Positions 8,832-16,085 of a stretch of DNA of 33,645 bases are shown here, piece by piece. The position numbers were made by a program, and so were the translations under genes. Numbering within the stretch: the stretch's first letter is position 1; each line of letters opens with the position of its first letter. The notes beneath the pieces were generated by a model. That model had not been told where the DNA came from, did no database searches, and saw only the letters and a list, made by a program, of their open reading frames with translations. Source of the DNA: an uncultured Porphyromonadaceae bacterium (GTDB lineage: Bacteria; Bacteroidota; Bacteroidia; Bacteroidales; Muribaculaceae). Where the stretch lies: assembly GCA_902495245.1 (NCBI GenBank), contig CABUWI010000017.1, positions 1 to 33,645 on the forward strand, read 5' to 3'.

Positions 8832-10322
8832 TTACATCTTCGGTCCTTTGGGCTTGCGCTGCTGGCGCATCTGGCTCTCGTTCTTGGGAGCCGTCTGATA
8901 TTTCTGGAGCGGTTCAGCCACTTTGCTTGTCGCCTCGTTGGTAAGTCCGTCGTTGTTGACGGCCTTCTGTGTCTTTGATTCCTCGGCCACCTTCACGCGG
9001 GGGTCGTTGAGCGATGTGTTTGGACGCTGTTTCTCCGGGTTGAACCAGAGATACACCGTGCATGGCTGGCCCTTGTCGTCGAGGCGGTTGGTAAGTTCCG
9101 CCACGCGCCCCTCGGCGTAGTCCTTCTGCTGCTGTTCCGTCAGGGGGATTTTCGCCCATTGGGAAAGGGGCTTAATCTTGCCGTCCTTCGTGAGCCACGA
9201 CGACTGCTGCTGATTCGTGGTGTTGCTTTGTGTCTGCGACTGCGATTGTTCCTGCTTTCTGATTGCGCCGGGTACGAACTCCACACCCTTGCGGTCTGCC
9301 GACACCTGAAGCACCACGTTGTAGGTCTTGCCGTTCTTGTCGGTTATCTCTTTCGGAGGAAGAGCCTTCCCTTCTTTGAGCTGCATGACCTCGGCTACGG
9401 TCAGTTTGGTCTGGCCCACGGTGTCGCGGACAAACACATCCTTGACGGGGACGGAGACGATTTCGTTGGTATAGCGGTCGATGCTGACGTATGACGGCAC
9501 TTTCTCGCCGTTCTTGTCGGTCAGTTCCACTACCTTGCCGAGATTGCCAGTCTCGCGGAGAGCGGCCTTGTCTTCCTTGCTGAACTCGTAGCCCTCAAAT
9601 TTCTGGTCGAGTTTCGGCTCACGGTGGATGAAGTGCGGCACCACCTTGACATTGCCGTTGGGGTCTGTGCGGAATGACAGTCGCGCGTCTATGGGGAATT
9701 TCTCTCCTGCGAATGTCGGGGTGACGGTGACGACCCTTGACTTGCGATTGTAGAGCATCTCGCGGAGGTCTCCCGATTTTTCCAGCTCGTCGCGGTCGAT
9801 GCCCCATTTCTCCTTGAGGTTCGCCCAGTCTATTTTGCTCTCGTCGATGGCAGAGTGTCTGGTCTCCTTTGCGGATGCCTCTGCGTTGGTGTTTTCCTGC
9901 TGTTCCTCCTGCGGGGAACCTGCCGGCGACTGCTTGGGCTGTTCGGCCGTCTGCGCCGCCTCCTGCCTGTTGTCCTGCGTAGCCTGCGGTAAATCCACCT
10001 TGTTGTTCTTCAGCATATCGGCATTGGCAACCGGGTCTTTTGCAAAGTCCCCGATTACGGTGCCTACCGTCTCGTAGCGGTCGGCGGGTACTCGGAAGAA
10101 TCCGAAGGTAGTGGGGGTCTTGCACTGGCGGACGAAATTGGAGAGAAACGCCTCCAGCGGGTTCTGTCCTTTGGAGAATTTCACGAGGTCTGAAAGTTTA
10201 GCCGATTTTACATCGGTCATCTTTGGTGTGCCGTCCTCGTTGAGTCCGGTCACCGCGCCTACCTGCCCGGTTTCGTTGTTGCGGGCGATAAGCACTTCTT
10301 CTAAGTTCTGGTCTTTTGCCAT
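8832..10322 (-). CDS. DUF4099 and DUF3945 domain-containing protein
   Basis: The product has 496 residues and no signal peptide. After an N-terminal part (1-105) comes a Gln/Ala/Glu-rich linker (~110-155). Residues ~163-245 match DUF4099 (IDWANLKEKWGIDRDELEKSG, then LYNRKSRVVTVTP and DARLSF). From ~250 there is DUF3945-type sequence, with the typical GNLGKVVEL.DKNGEKVPSYVSIDRYTNEIVSVPV and a second related unit (WLTKDGKIKPLSQW...IPLTEQQQKDYAEG). A third low-complexity linker lies between them. Such proteins accompany topoisomerase and DUF1896 genes on Bacteroidales ICEs; their function is unknown. The C-terminus is basic (MRQQRKPKGPKM). Confidence 0.85.
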   Translation of the reverse strand: MAKDQNLEEVLIARNNETGQVGAVTGLNEDGTPKMTDVKSAKLSDLVKFSKGQNPLEAFLSNFVRQCKTPTTFGFFRVPADRYETVGTVIGDFAKDPVANADMLKNNKVDLPQATQDNRQEAAQTAEQPKQSPAGSPQEEQQENTNAEASAKETRHSAIDESKIDWANLKEKWGIDRDELEKSGDLREMLYNRKSRVVTVTPTFAGEKFPIDARLSFRTDPNGNVKVVPHFIHREPKLDQKFEGYEFSKEDKAALRETGNLGKVVELTDKNGEKVPSYVSIDRYTNEIVSVPVKDVFVRDTVGQTKLTVAEVMQLKEGKALPPKEITDKNGKTYNVVLQVSADRKGVEFVPGAIRKQEQSQSQTQSNTTNQQQSSWLTKDGKIKPLSQWAKIPLTEQQQKDYAEGRVAELTNRLDDKGQPCTVYLWFNPEKQRPNTSLNDPRVKVAEESKTQKAVNNDGLTNEATSKVAEPLQKYQTAPKNESQMRQQRKPKGPKM

Positions 10323-10404
10323 AAATTAAAAAGTGTTTTGGGGTTTGATACTTGCGCCACCGAAGTGACGCGGGATTATTTGTGTGTGAAAGTGTGTCTG
10401 TATT

Positions 10405-10716
10405 TTATGATTCGCGGCTGGCGAATACTTCGGCGACATCCGCCACCCGGTATGTTATCTTGCTGTTCTTCGCCGTGCCGTGCTTGGTGAAGGGAATCTC
10501 GCCGTTCTTCCTCATGTCGCAGAGCTTACGGTCAGATACTCCATATTGCTCACAGACCTCGCGGCTCGTCATGGTCTGCCTGTCGGGGTCAAGGATGGAA
10601 AAGCCTTGCAGCATCCCGATGAACTTGCGCCCGAATCCGTCAAGACGGTCGTCGAGCCTTGTCTCCAGCTCCTTTATCATCCGGCAGATGATTTTGAACT
10701 CCTGTGAACTGATCAT
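10405..10716 (-). CDS. Helix-turn-helix protein, excisionase/AlpA-like
   Basis: The product has 103 residues. An N-terminal helical part (1-50) is followed by a MerR/excisionase-type winged helix: TSREVCEQYGVSDRKLCDMRKNGEIPFTKHG, then KITYRVADVAEVFASR. Proteins of this size and fold next to an ICE integrase usually act as recombination directionality factors or as regulators of excision. It overlaps the gene before it by 4 bases (ATGA), so the two small regulators form one operon. Whether it is the Xis or a transcription factor cannot be read from sequence. Confidence 0.8.
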   Translation of the reverse strand: MISSQEFKIICRMIKELETRLDDRLDGFGRKFIGMLQGFSILDPDRQTMTSREVCEQYGVSDRKLCDMRKNGEIPFTKHGTAKNSKITYRVADVAEVFASRES

Positions 10717-11078
10717 ACGGAGGGAACCTTTTTATATTTCTTCCTGATTTCCTCCAGAGTGGCCTCGCTCCATTTGAGGTTGAGGCGGCGGATTGCCTTC
10801 AGCAAGGGTGCGAGATTGTAGAATACCTCGCGTCCGCGCTCTATCCACGTGAGCTGGTAGCGGCGGCGCACCCGCTGGAGCTGTCGGGTTGACATATTGA
10901 GAAGACGGGCCGCCATTGCGTTGGGGATGGGTGGAATGGATGTGATTTCATCTTTCTCATCCTTCGCCTCTTTTTTCTTTCGTTCCTCTTTCGTAAGGAG
11001 GTTGAGTATCAGCGAAAGGGTTTCTTCGAGAGTGACCGTGCGCTGATAGAGTGTTTCCAGTGTAATCTGTTGTTCCAT
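10713..11078 (-). CDS. Helix-turn-helix protein, second excision/regulatory factor
   Basis: The product has 121 residues. The N-terminal half is predicted helical and charged (coiled-coil-like, TKEERKKKEAKDEKDE). The C-terminal half carries a helix-turn-helix: IPNAMAARLLNMSTRQLQRVRRRYQLTWIERGREVFYN, the arrangement seen in the DNA-binding proteins of CTnDOT-like and related elements. It is the first gene of the two-regulator operon and has its own promoter region with a tandem palindrome directly upstream, which makes autoregulation likely. It resembles the gene that follows it in fold but not closely in sequence. Confidence 0.8.
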   Translation of the reverse strand: MEQQITLETLYQRTVTLEETLSLILNLLTKEERKKKEAKDEKDEITSIPPIPNAMAARLLNMSTRQLQRVRRRYQLTWIERGREVFYNLAPLLKAIRRLNLKWSEATLEEIRKKYKKVPSV

Positions 11079-11106
11079 TTTTTTCTCGGATTTAGTGTTA
11101 CGCCGG

Positions 11107-11159
11107 CAAAGTTAGGGAGGGACGGAAAGGTCACTTGGGAACGTTCCGGGAACATTCCC
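11107..11159 (-). promoter_or_regulatory. Promoter with tandem palindromic operator for the two regulator genes
   Basis: The minus strand has a perfect -7 box TAACTTTG (11114-11107). At the -33 position there is no TTG. Instead two adjoining palindromes, GGGAACGTTCC (11137-11147) and GGGAACATTCCC (11148-11159), begin exactly there. A promoter lacking its -33 element with a dyad in that place suggests an activator or tight repressor site. Confidence 0.6.
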
Positions 11160-11180
11160 GAAAATAATTTTCAGCCGAAT

Positions 11181-11217
11181 AAAGACAAAGCGCCGGCTGT
11201 TGATATGCAGCCGACGC
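11181..11217 (-). terminator. Terminator of the integrase gene
   Basis: On the minus strand a stem formed by 11217-11208 and 11199-11190 (CGGCTG/CAGCCG core, extended by GCG/CGC across one mismatch) is followed by the T-rich TTTGTCTTT. It starts 28 bases after the integrase stop codon and separates the integrase from the regulator promoter. Confidence 0.65.
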
Positions 11218-11244
11218 AATGTCAGTGAGTTAGCTATATATCAA

Positions 11245-12462
11245 CTAAAAATCGAGGTTTCCGAGATTTTTTGCGAGATTTTCCATATCGTGGCTGATTT
11301 TCTCGTTGGTGATACGGGCGTAGATCTGTGTTGTCTGGATATTCGTATGGCCGAGCATCTTGCTCACCGATTCGATGGGTACACCCTTGCCGAGTGTCAT
11401 CGTCGTTGCGAAAGTGTGCCGGGCCAGATGAAAAGTAAGGTTCTTCTCGATACCGCAGATGTCGGCAATCTCCTTCAGATAACAGTTGAGTTTCTGATTG
11501 GTGATTATGGGCATAAGCTGACCGTCGAGATACTTGCCTTCATACTTTTTCAGTATCTTGATGGCGGGAGGAAGCAGGGGGACAGTCACCTTTGTGTTGG
11601 TTTTCTGACGGTGGGTGACTATCCACAGCCGCCCGTCAAACATCTTCTGTATGTTGTCAACACGCAGGTTGGCGAGGTCGATGTATGCCAGTCCGGTGAA
11701 GCAGGCGAACACGAATATGTCGCGCACCTGTTCGAGACGCTTGGAGGCGAACTCCTTTTCCATCATCTTCTTCAGATCATCTTCCGAGAGAAAACCCCTG
11801 TCAACCCTCTGCACCGAGATTTTGTAGCCATTGAAGGGATCCACTGTAATCAGTCCGGCACGGATAGCCTTGTTGATTACCTGCTTAAAGAACTTCATGC
11901 ACTTGTAGGTGGTGTTCTGGCTGTAACCATACTCCGTGCGGAGGAAGAACTCCAGATCGACAATGAACTGGTACTTGATTTCACGCAGGGGAATGTCGGT
12001 GATGTTGTATTTCTTTTTCATGAACTCCACCACACGCCGGTACATACGCTCGTATTTCTGATAGGTAGGGTTCGCCTTGCTCAGTCCGATGAGCTTTTTG
12101 GTGTCTTCAAGATGCTGCTTGTAGAGCGGCACCAGAGATTCTTCTTTCGCGGTAACGCCGGTAAAGGCGTTCTTTACCATTTCGGCTGTAACGTAGCCGT
12201 GGCGGTTGAGGATGTCGTAGTAGTGTTCTTTAAGAACGTGGCGCATATCCTCGATGCGCTTGTTGAACTCGGCAATTTTTGAAGACCTGCCGATAGCCTT
12301 AGACGCTGATGCGTCCCATAGGTCCGGCTCTATCGTGAGCGTGGAGTTTATTCTTTCATATTCACCGTCCACAGTGACTTTTATCATGATGGCGCATTTG
12401 CCGTCCTTGTTCACTTGGTTTCGACGAATCAAGAACAATACTTTGAAAGTGCTTTTCTTCAT
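11245..12462 (-). CDS. Tyrosine recombinase / ICE integrase
   Basis: The product has 405 residues. I chose the ATG at 12462 because MKKSTFKVLFLIRRN is the usual start of this Bacteroidetes family; the frame stays open 75 bases further upstream. It has an N-terminal arm-binding domain (~5-85), a SAM-like core-binding domain (~100-205) and a catalytic domain (~220-395). Active-site residues seen are the HxxR motif H345-R348, H372 in LGHTNIQTT, and the nucleophile Y381; K in HRQKTNTK fits the beta-hairpin lysine. The first catalytic arginine is replaced by alanine (A259 in FTGLAYIDL). CTnDOT integrase is also known to lack this arginine. It is transcribed away from ssrA, with a terminator after it. 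Role: integration and excision, probably at the 3' end of ssrA. Confidence 0.95.
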   Translation of the reverse strand: MKKSTFKVLFLIRRNQVNKDGKCAIMIKVTVDGEYERINSTLTIEPDLWDASASKAIGRSSKIAEFNKRIEDMRHVLKEHYYDILNRHGYVTAEMVKNAFTGVTAKEESLVPLYKQHLEDTKKLIGLSKANPTYQKYERMYRRVVEFMKKKYNITDIPLREIKYQFIVDLEFFLRTEYGYSQNTTYKCMKFFKQVINKAIRAGLITVDPFNGYKISVQRVDRGFLSEDDLKKMMEKEFASKRLEQVRDIFVFACFTGLAYIDLANLRVDNIQKMFDGRLWIVTHRQKTNTKVTVPLLPPAIKILKKYEGKYLDGQLMPIITNQKLNCYLKEIADICGIEKNLTFHLARHTFATTMTLGKGVPIESVSKMLGHTNIQTTQIYARITNEKISHDMENLAKNLGNLDF

Positions 12463-12910
12463 CTTTACGTCGGAATTAGTGTCATCATTTGTCCGCTTGT
12501 TATGCGGTGGATGCAATGATAACGTGTTTAACATCAAGATGGATTGGACACTTTATGGAACAAGATGCGACAAATCAGCGACTTAGACTATTTTTAACGT
12601 GCCGGACATAATTCAGACAAGGGTTAACTCTGCGATTTTAGAAGCTCTTGCACCGCAATTCCGGAAATTGTGTCGGACACCCATTTTAACATCACTCAAA
12701 CGAGATCTTAAAAAGTCTCCTATTTTCCGAGTTTTGTCTAAGTTGTGTCTTTGCAATTATCAGATACTAAAGATTTTAAGAGCGTTTTAGGCACTATTTA
12801 GGCACTAAAACGCAATTTGAAAACTTAGTGCCTGGTTAGTGCCTAAACTATGTCTGGTGAGGTCTTTTTTTGGTCTTATACCGGTCCTCAATCCGATAGG
12901 ATTAGACACG
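12463..12910. other. Non-coding element end between integrase and ssrA (candidate att region)
   Basis: This stretch has no supported gene. It is AT-rich, and holds two small palindromes at ~12,655-12,687 (CAATT-N5-AATTG and GTGTC-G-GACAC) and the 11-bp repeat block at 12,786-12,847. No clear Bacteroidetes promoter was found for the integrase. The crossover point should lie here or in the 3' end of ssrA, but only one attachment end is visible. Confidence 0.5.
12786..12847. repeat. Four 11-bp-spaced repeats, two direct and two inverted
   Basis: TTTAGGCACTA occurs twice in direct tandem with no gap (12786-12796 and 12797-12807). Its complement follows as TAGTGCCT (12826-12833) and TAGTGCCTAAA (12837-12847), again 11 bases apart. 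One helical turn spacing puts each pair on one DNA face. The location between integrase and target gene suggests arm-type integrase sites or Xis sites. Confidence 0.85.
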
Positions 12911-12944
12911 AAAAAACCTCGGAACTACTTGATAGTCCGAGGTT
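12911..12944 (-). terminator. Intrinsic terminator of ssrA
   Basis: On the minus strand the arms 12944-12933 and 12927-12915 (AACCTCGG core plus ACTA/TAGT, one bulge) are followed by a run of six T (12916-12911, shared with the stem base). It lies ~38 bases after the tmRNA 3' end. Confidence 0.85.
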
Positions 12945-12981
12945 TGTCTCGAATTTTCCGATTTAGTTCGGAAGTACATAG

Positions 12982-13377
12982 TGGAGTTGGGGGGACTTGA
13001 ACCCCCGTCCAAACGTGGAATTGATGAGCTTTCTACATGCTTATTTCCGAATTGGTTTTCGAGCGACGGCAGGGTCGGAACACCCAACCGGCACCTTAGC
13101 TCCTGAAGTTTCGGAGGCCTCGCGGAGCTCTCGGCTTCCTATACCCGATTTTGCTGCACCGCCTTGTCGAGGAGTCTCGGGTCCAGGACTCTCGGGCGAT
13201 GTCTCGTCCACGTAACTGTTACGCGGATAAAGCTGATCTACTGTACTTCAATCAAGCAGCGAGAGCGTAGTTGTTTTCGCCATTTGAATTTTTGATGTCT
13301 CTGATTAAAGAGCGTGGGCATCGTTGCTCTGCATGCTTACTGACCACTTCTGCACGCTGTCAAAACCGGTCAACCCC
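12982..13377 (-). ncRNA. ssrA: Transfer-messenger RNA (tmRNA)
   Basis: The 5' end GGGGTTGACCGGTTTTGACA (from 13377) and the 3' end (T-arm GGGGGTTCAAGTCCCCC, then CAACTCC and A, ending at 12982) pair as the tRNA-like acceptor stem, with one G-U. CCA is not encoded. The internal tag frame at 13281-13252 reads GENNYALAA and ends in TGA, the Bacteroidales-type degradation tag. Length is ~396 nt, as expected. It rescues stalled ribosomes and marks their products for proteolysis. A perfect promoter lies upstream and a terminator downstream, so the gene seems intact despite the integrase next to it. Confidence 0.97.
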
Positions 13378-13391
13378 ATAATTGAGGATTG

Positions 13392-13423
13392 CAAAGATAC
13401 GAAATGCACGTTGCGAAGTGCAA
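13392..13423 (-). promoter_or_regulatory. Promoter of ssrA
   Basis: On the minus strand TTG (13423-13421) is followed after 21 bases by TATCTTTG (13399-13392), matching the Bacteroidetes consensus. The tmRNA 5' end is 15 bases downstream of the -7 box. Confidence 0.85.
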
Positions 13424-13480
13424 GTTTTTTAACAGTTTTAACAATCGCAACCACGTTTTGAAAATTTTTGTCGAATTTAT

Positions 13481-13511
13481 TTGGAGATTCGGAAATGTGG
13501 TCGTATCTTTG
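13481..13511 (+). promoter_or_regulatory. Promoter of the TraB-ABC-GntR operon
   Basis: TTG (13481-13483), a 20-base gap and TATCTTTG (13504-13511) match the consensus exactly. Transcription should start near 13518, leaving a ~65-base leader. This rules out the in-frame ATG at 13468 as the start of the first gene. Confidence 0.85.
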
Positions 13512-13581
13512 CGGTGGTGTAGCGAAGTGCACCACTGCACCAATGTCGAATAACTGTAATGATTCAACCATTAAGAAAGAA

Positions 13582-14484
13582 ATGAAGAAACTGATTGTAA
13601 CGATGGCCGTCGCAGTGCTGACGGCCGTGTGTGGAGAGGCGCAACTGCTTTGGCGCGTAAGCGGCAACGGCGCGAAAGAGAGTTCTTATCTGTTCGGCAC
13701 GCACCATGTCGCTCCGGTTGCGCTGCTTGACAGCGTGGCGGGTTTTGCCGATGCGTTCGGCGGAGCCGAGATGATTGTCGGCGAAATCGACATGGCTCAG
13801 GCCGAGGGTCCCGACGCGCAGACCGTTATGATGAAGTATGCGATGGCGCCGGCCGACAGCCTGCTGACAATGGTGCTCACGCCGGCGCAGGCCGATTCGG
13901 TCAACACGGTGATGAACGAATATAGCGGCGGCCAGTTGCCTAATGCGGTGGCTGCCATGGCGCCGCTGAAGCCGGCGGTGGTGATGACGCAGATTGCCAT
14001 GTTGCAGAACGTGAAAATTTTTCCCGGATTCAATCCTGCAGTGCAGCTTGACGGCACAATCCAGTCGATGGGCCGCGAAAAGGGCAAGAAGATAGTGGCG
14101 CTCGAGTCGCTCGACGACCAGTTCGGCCTATTGTTCGGCAGCCCGATTTCGATGCAGGCCAATGACCTGATGACGGCTGTGCGCGACGACCGTTCGGGCC
14201 GCGGAATGACCATGGCGCGCCGTCTGGCCGATGCTTATATGTCGCAGAACATCGATTCGCTTGCCGCCATGTTTGCCGACCCGGAGGTGATTGACTCCGA
14301 GGCCACTGCACGGCTCATCACCGTGCGCAACGAGGCGTGGCTGCGCCGTCTGCCGGAGATATTCGCCGACGGCAGCGCGCTGGTTGTTGTCGGCGCGGGC
14401 CATCTTGTCGGCCCCGATGGCCTGATTGAGCGTCTGCGTGCCGCAGGTTATGATGTAACCCCCGCCTCCGGCCATGACGATTGA
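13582..14484 (+). CDS. TraB/GumN family exported protein
   Basis: The product has 300 residues. The start at 13582 gives MKKLIVTMAVAVLTAVCGEA, a clean signal peptide; an earlier in-frame ATG lies upstream of the promoter. The mature part opens with LLWRVSGNGAKESSYLFGTHH, with GTHH at 39-42, and closes with GAGHLVGPDGLIERLRAAGYDV (GAGH 271-274). These N- and C-terminal Gly-His motifs define the TraB/GumN family, which is related to Tiki metalloproteases; activity of bacterial members is unknown. It is the first gene of a tightly packed operon and overlaps the ABC ATPase gene by 11 bases. The mature protein should be periplasmic. Confidence 0.9.
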   Translation: MKKLIVTMAVAVLTAVCGEAQLLWRVSGNGAKESSYLFGTHHVAPVALLDSVAGFADAFGGAEMIVGEIDMAQAEGPDAQTVMMKYAMAPADSLLTMVLTPAQADSVNTVMNEYSGGQLPNAVAAMAPLKPAVVMTQIAMLQNVKIFPGFNPAVQLDGTIQSMGREKGKKIVALESLDDQFGLLFGSPISMQANDLMTAVRDDRSGRGMTMARRLADAYMSQNIDSLAAMFADPEVIDSEATARLITVRNEAWLRRLPEIFADGSALVVVGAGHLVGPDGLIERLRAAGYDVTPASGHDD

Positions 14485-15316
14485 GCTTGATAACCTGACG
14501 TTCCGCTACGGCAAGAAGAGCCCCGACGCGCTGTCGGGGCTCACTGCCACCGTGGCGCCGGGCATTCACCTGCTGCTGGGCGAGAACGGCGCAGGCAAGA
14601 CCACGCTGCTCCACCTTATCGACGGCCTGCTCTTTCCGACTTCCGGCGGCTGCGCTATTGACGGCGCGCAGACGTCGCTGCGGCTGCCGTCGATTCTGTC
14701 GCGGGTGTTCTTTGCCGGCCCGACGACGCCGCTGCCGGCAAGGAATGTCGACGAGCTCGTGCGCATTCACGCGCAGTTCTATCCGCACTCCTCGGCCGAG
14801 CTGCTTGCCGACAATCTGGCGCAGTTCGGCGTCAGCCCAGAAGCGCCGTTCAAGTCGCTGTCGATGGGCTCGCGCCAGAAGGCGATGGTGGCCTATGCCC
14901 TGGCGCTGAGAACCGAAGTGTTGCTGCTCGACGAGCCGGCCACGGGGCTCGACATCGATTCGAAACTGATGTTGCAGAAGATGATAGCCGCGAGCGTCGA
15001 CGAGAGTCAGACCGTCATCGTCTCGACCCATAACATAGCCGACCTCGAGCGGCTCTATGACGGCGTCATCGTGCTCAACCGCGGGCGCCTGATGCTCGCC
15101 GCCACGGTCGACGATGTTCTGAGCCGTGTGGCCTTCGTGCACTCGGCGCGCCGACCGGACGGGGCGCTGTATTGCGAAGAAGGCCTGGGCGGCTGTCAGG
15201 CAATCGTGGGCGCCGGAGCCGGCGTGCCCGAGTCCGACATTGACTTCCGTCTGCTCTATGCCGCCCTTCATCAACCCGATTGTTCCGAACTGCTGAAAAC
15301 GTTGAATACCAAATGA
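14474..15316 (+). CDS. ABC transporter ATP-binding protein
   Basis: The product has 280 residues. Walker A is GENGAGKT (36-43), the signature is LSMGSRQ (129-135, a variant of LSGGQ), Walker B is VLLLDEP (149-155), and the switch histidine is in STHN (184-187). The usual Q-loop glutamine is not evident (FFAGPTTPL). The ~60-residue C-terminal extension is typical of ATPases paired with bacterial ABC-2-like exporters, and the sequence fits the YtrB/EcsA group. It overlaps the permease gene by ATGA, so the two are a translationally coupled transporter. The substrate is unknown; with the GntR regulator in the operon, export of an envelope-active compound or peptide is a plausible inference. Confidence 0.92.
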   Translation: MTIELDNLTFRYGKKSPDALSGLTATVAPGIHLLLGENGAGKTTLLHLIDGLLFPTSGGCAIDGAQTSLRLPSILSRVFFAGPTTPLPARNVDELVRIHAQFYPHSSAELLADNLAQFGVSPEAPFKSLSMGSRQKAMVAYALALRTEVLLLDEPATGLDIDSKLMLQKMIAASVDESQTVIVSTHNIADLERLYDGVIVLNRGRLMLAATVDDVLSRVAFVHSARRPDGALYCEEGLGGCQAIVGAGAGVPESDIDFRLLYAALHQPDCSELLKTLNTK

Positions 15317-16071
15317 AATCCGCCGAGATTCTTTCAAACACCGACCGCACTTCGTGGAGCCGCATCTTCATGGTGGGGCGTTACTTCATGCCGCGCCTGC
15401 GTTGGATTCTGTGGGCGTATCCGCTGGCGGCGGTCATAATCACTTTTGCGAGTGTGTTCCTTTCCGAGCTGCGCCCCGGCGCGACCGGAAGCAACTTCAT
15501 GAACCTGCTTGCCTACATGATTGCGCTGGCGCCGCTGGCTCTGGCGCGCCGGGCAGACGGCGAGCTCACTTTCTCGCTGCCCGCGCTGGGGTGGGAGAAG
15601 TGCACGTTCCTGTTCGGATTCTTCCTGCTCGCCGTGCCGCTGCTGGTCATGGTGCCGGCTGAAATCACGGCGCGCCTGATGGACGGCGACAGCGCCCTGA
15701 TGCTGACTGGCAACGTGGCCGTTGCGCGGCTCACGGGCGTGTCGACGTTTATCGCGCTGTCGTTCTGCATGCTCGCGGCTCAGATGGTTGTGTGTCTCTG
15801 GACGGTGATGGGCGCGAGGCGCAACCGCATTCTGTTCGCCGTGGTGTTCACGGCGCTGGTCAGCGTTGCCAACGCCATGGCCATCGGCGTTGTCGGCGCC
15901 GTGGTCGGTTTTCGTGAGGCGATGGCCGGCAAGGAGATGATGACCGATATGGCCGACATCACGGTCGAGGTGCTCACCGTCTATTCGCAATGGGCGCTTC
16001 CGGTCATGATTCTGTTCCTCTTGTTCGCCTGCCTGCGCTGCGCCCGCACAATAGCGCGCCGTCAGCTTTGA
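15313..16071 (+). CDS. ABC transporter permease-like membrane protein
   Basis: The product has 252 residues. The ATG at 15313 overlaps the ATPase stop codon (ATGA); an upstream in-frame ATG at 15280 would lie deep inside the ATPase gene. I see about six hydrophobic segments: WILWAYPLAAVIITFASVFL, LLAYMIALAPLALA, FLFGFFLLAVPLLVMV, ALSFCMLAAQMVVCLW, ILFAVVFTALVSVANAMAIGVVGAVVGF and WALPVMILFLLFACL. The family is too diverged to name; membership rests on its position directly after the ATPase and on topology. It is the likely inner-membrane partner of the ATPase. Confidence 0.8.
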   Translation: MKSAEILSNTDRTSWSRIFMVGRYFMPRLRWILWAYPLAAVIITFASVFLSELRPGATGSNFMNLLAYMIALAPLALARRADGELTFSLPALGWEKCTFLFGFFLLAVPLLVMVPAEITARLMDGDSALMLTGNVAVARLTGVSTFIALSFCMLAAQMVVCLWTVMGARRNRILFAVVFTALVSVANAMAIGVVGAVVGFREAMAGKEMMTDMADITVEVLTVYSQWALPVMILFLLFACLRCARTIARRQL

Positions 16072-16085
16072 GCCTTCCGCAAGCC

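Larger units (their letters stand above)
1..12981. mobile_element. ICE or conjugative-type genomic island (integrase end, partial)
   Basis: The block runs from the left window edge to the 3' end of ssrA. It carries, all on the minus strand, a tyrosine recombinase next to the tmRNA gene, two small helix-turn-helix proteins, a DUF4099/DUF3945 protein, a topoisomerase-like protein, a DUF1896 protein and a giant methyltransferase/helicase. This cargo set is characteristic of Bacteroidales integrative and conjugative elements. The neighbouring chromosomal genes have visibly higher G+C at third codon positions. No relaxase, coupling protein or Tra genes are in view, so transfer ability cannot be judged, and the left attachment site is outside the window. 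The right boundary at ssrA is inferred from the integrase position. Confidence 0.75.

Noticed and set aside
12599..12790. 63-codon plus-strand frame at the element end
   Set aside because: No promoter, no recognisable domain, and it lies in AT-rich non-coding DNA next to the repeat block.
12786..12847. CRISPR-like array
   Set aside because: Repeats are only 11 bases, without spacers, and half are inverted.
13468..13581. Upstream in-frame start for the TraB-like gene
   Set aside because: It lies ahead of the promoter -7 box at 13504-13511 and would bury the signal peptide.
14318..15337. 339-codon minus-strand open frame
   Set aside because: Antisense to the ABC ATPase gene and rich in Arg, Gln and His, typical of a shadow frame.
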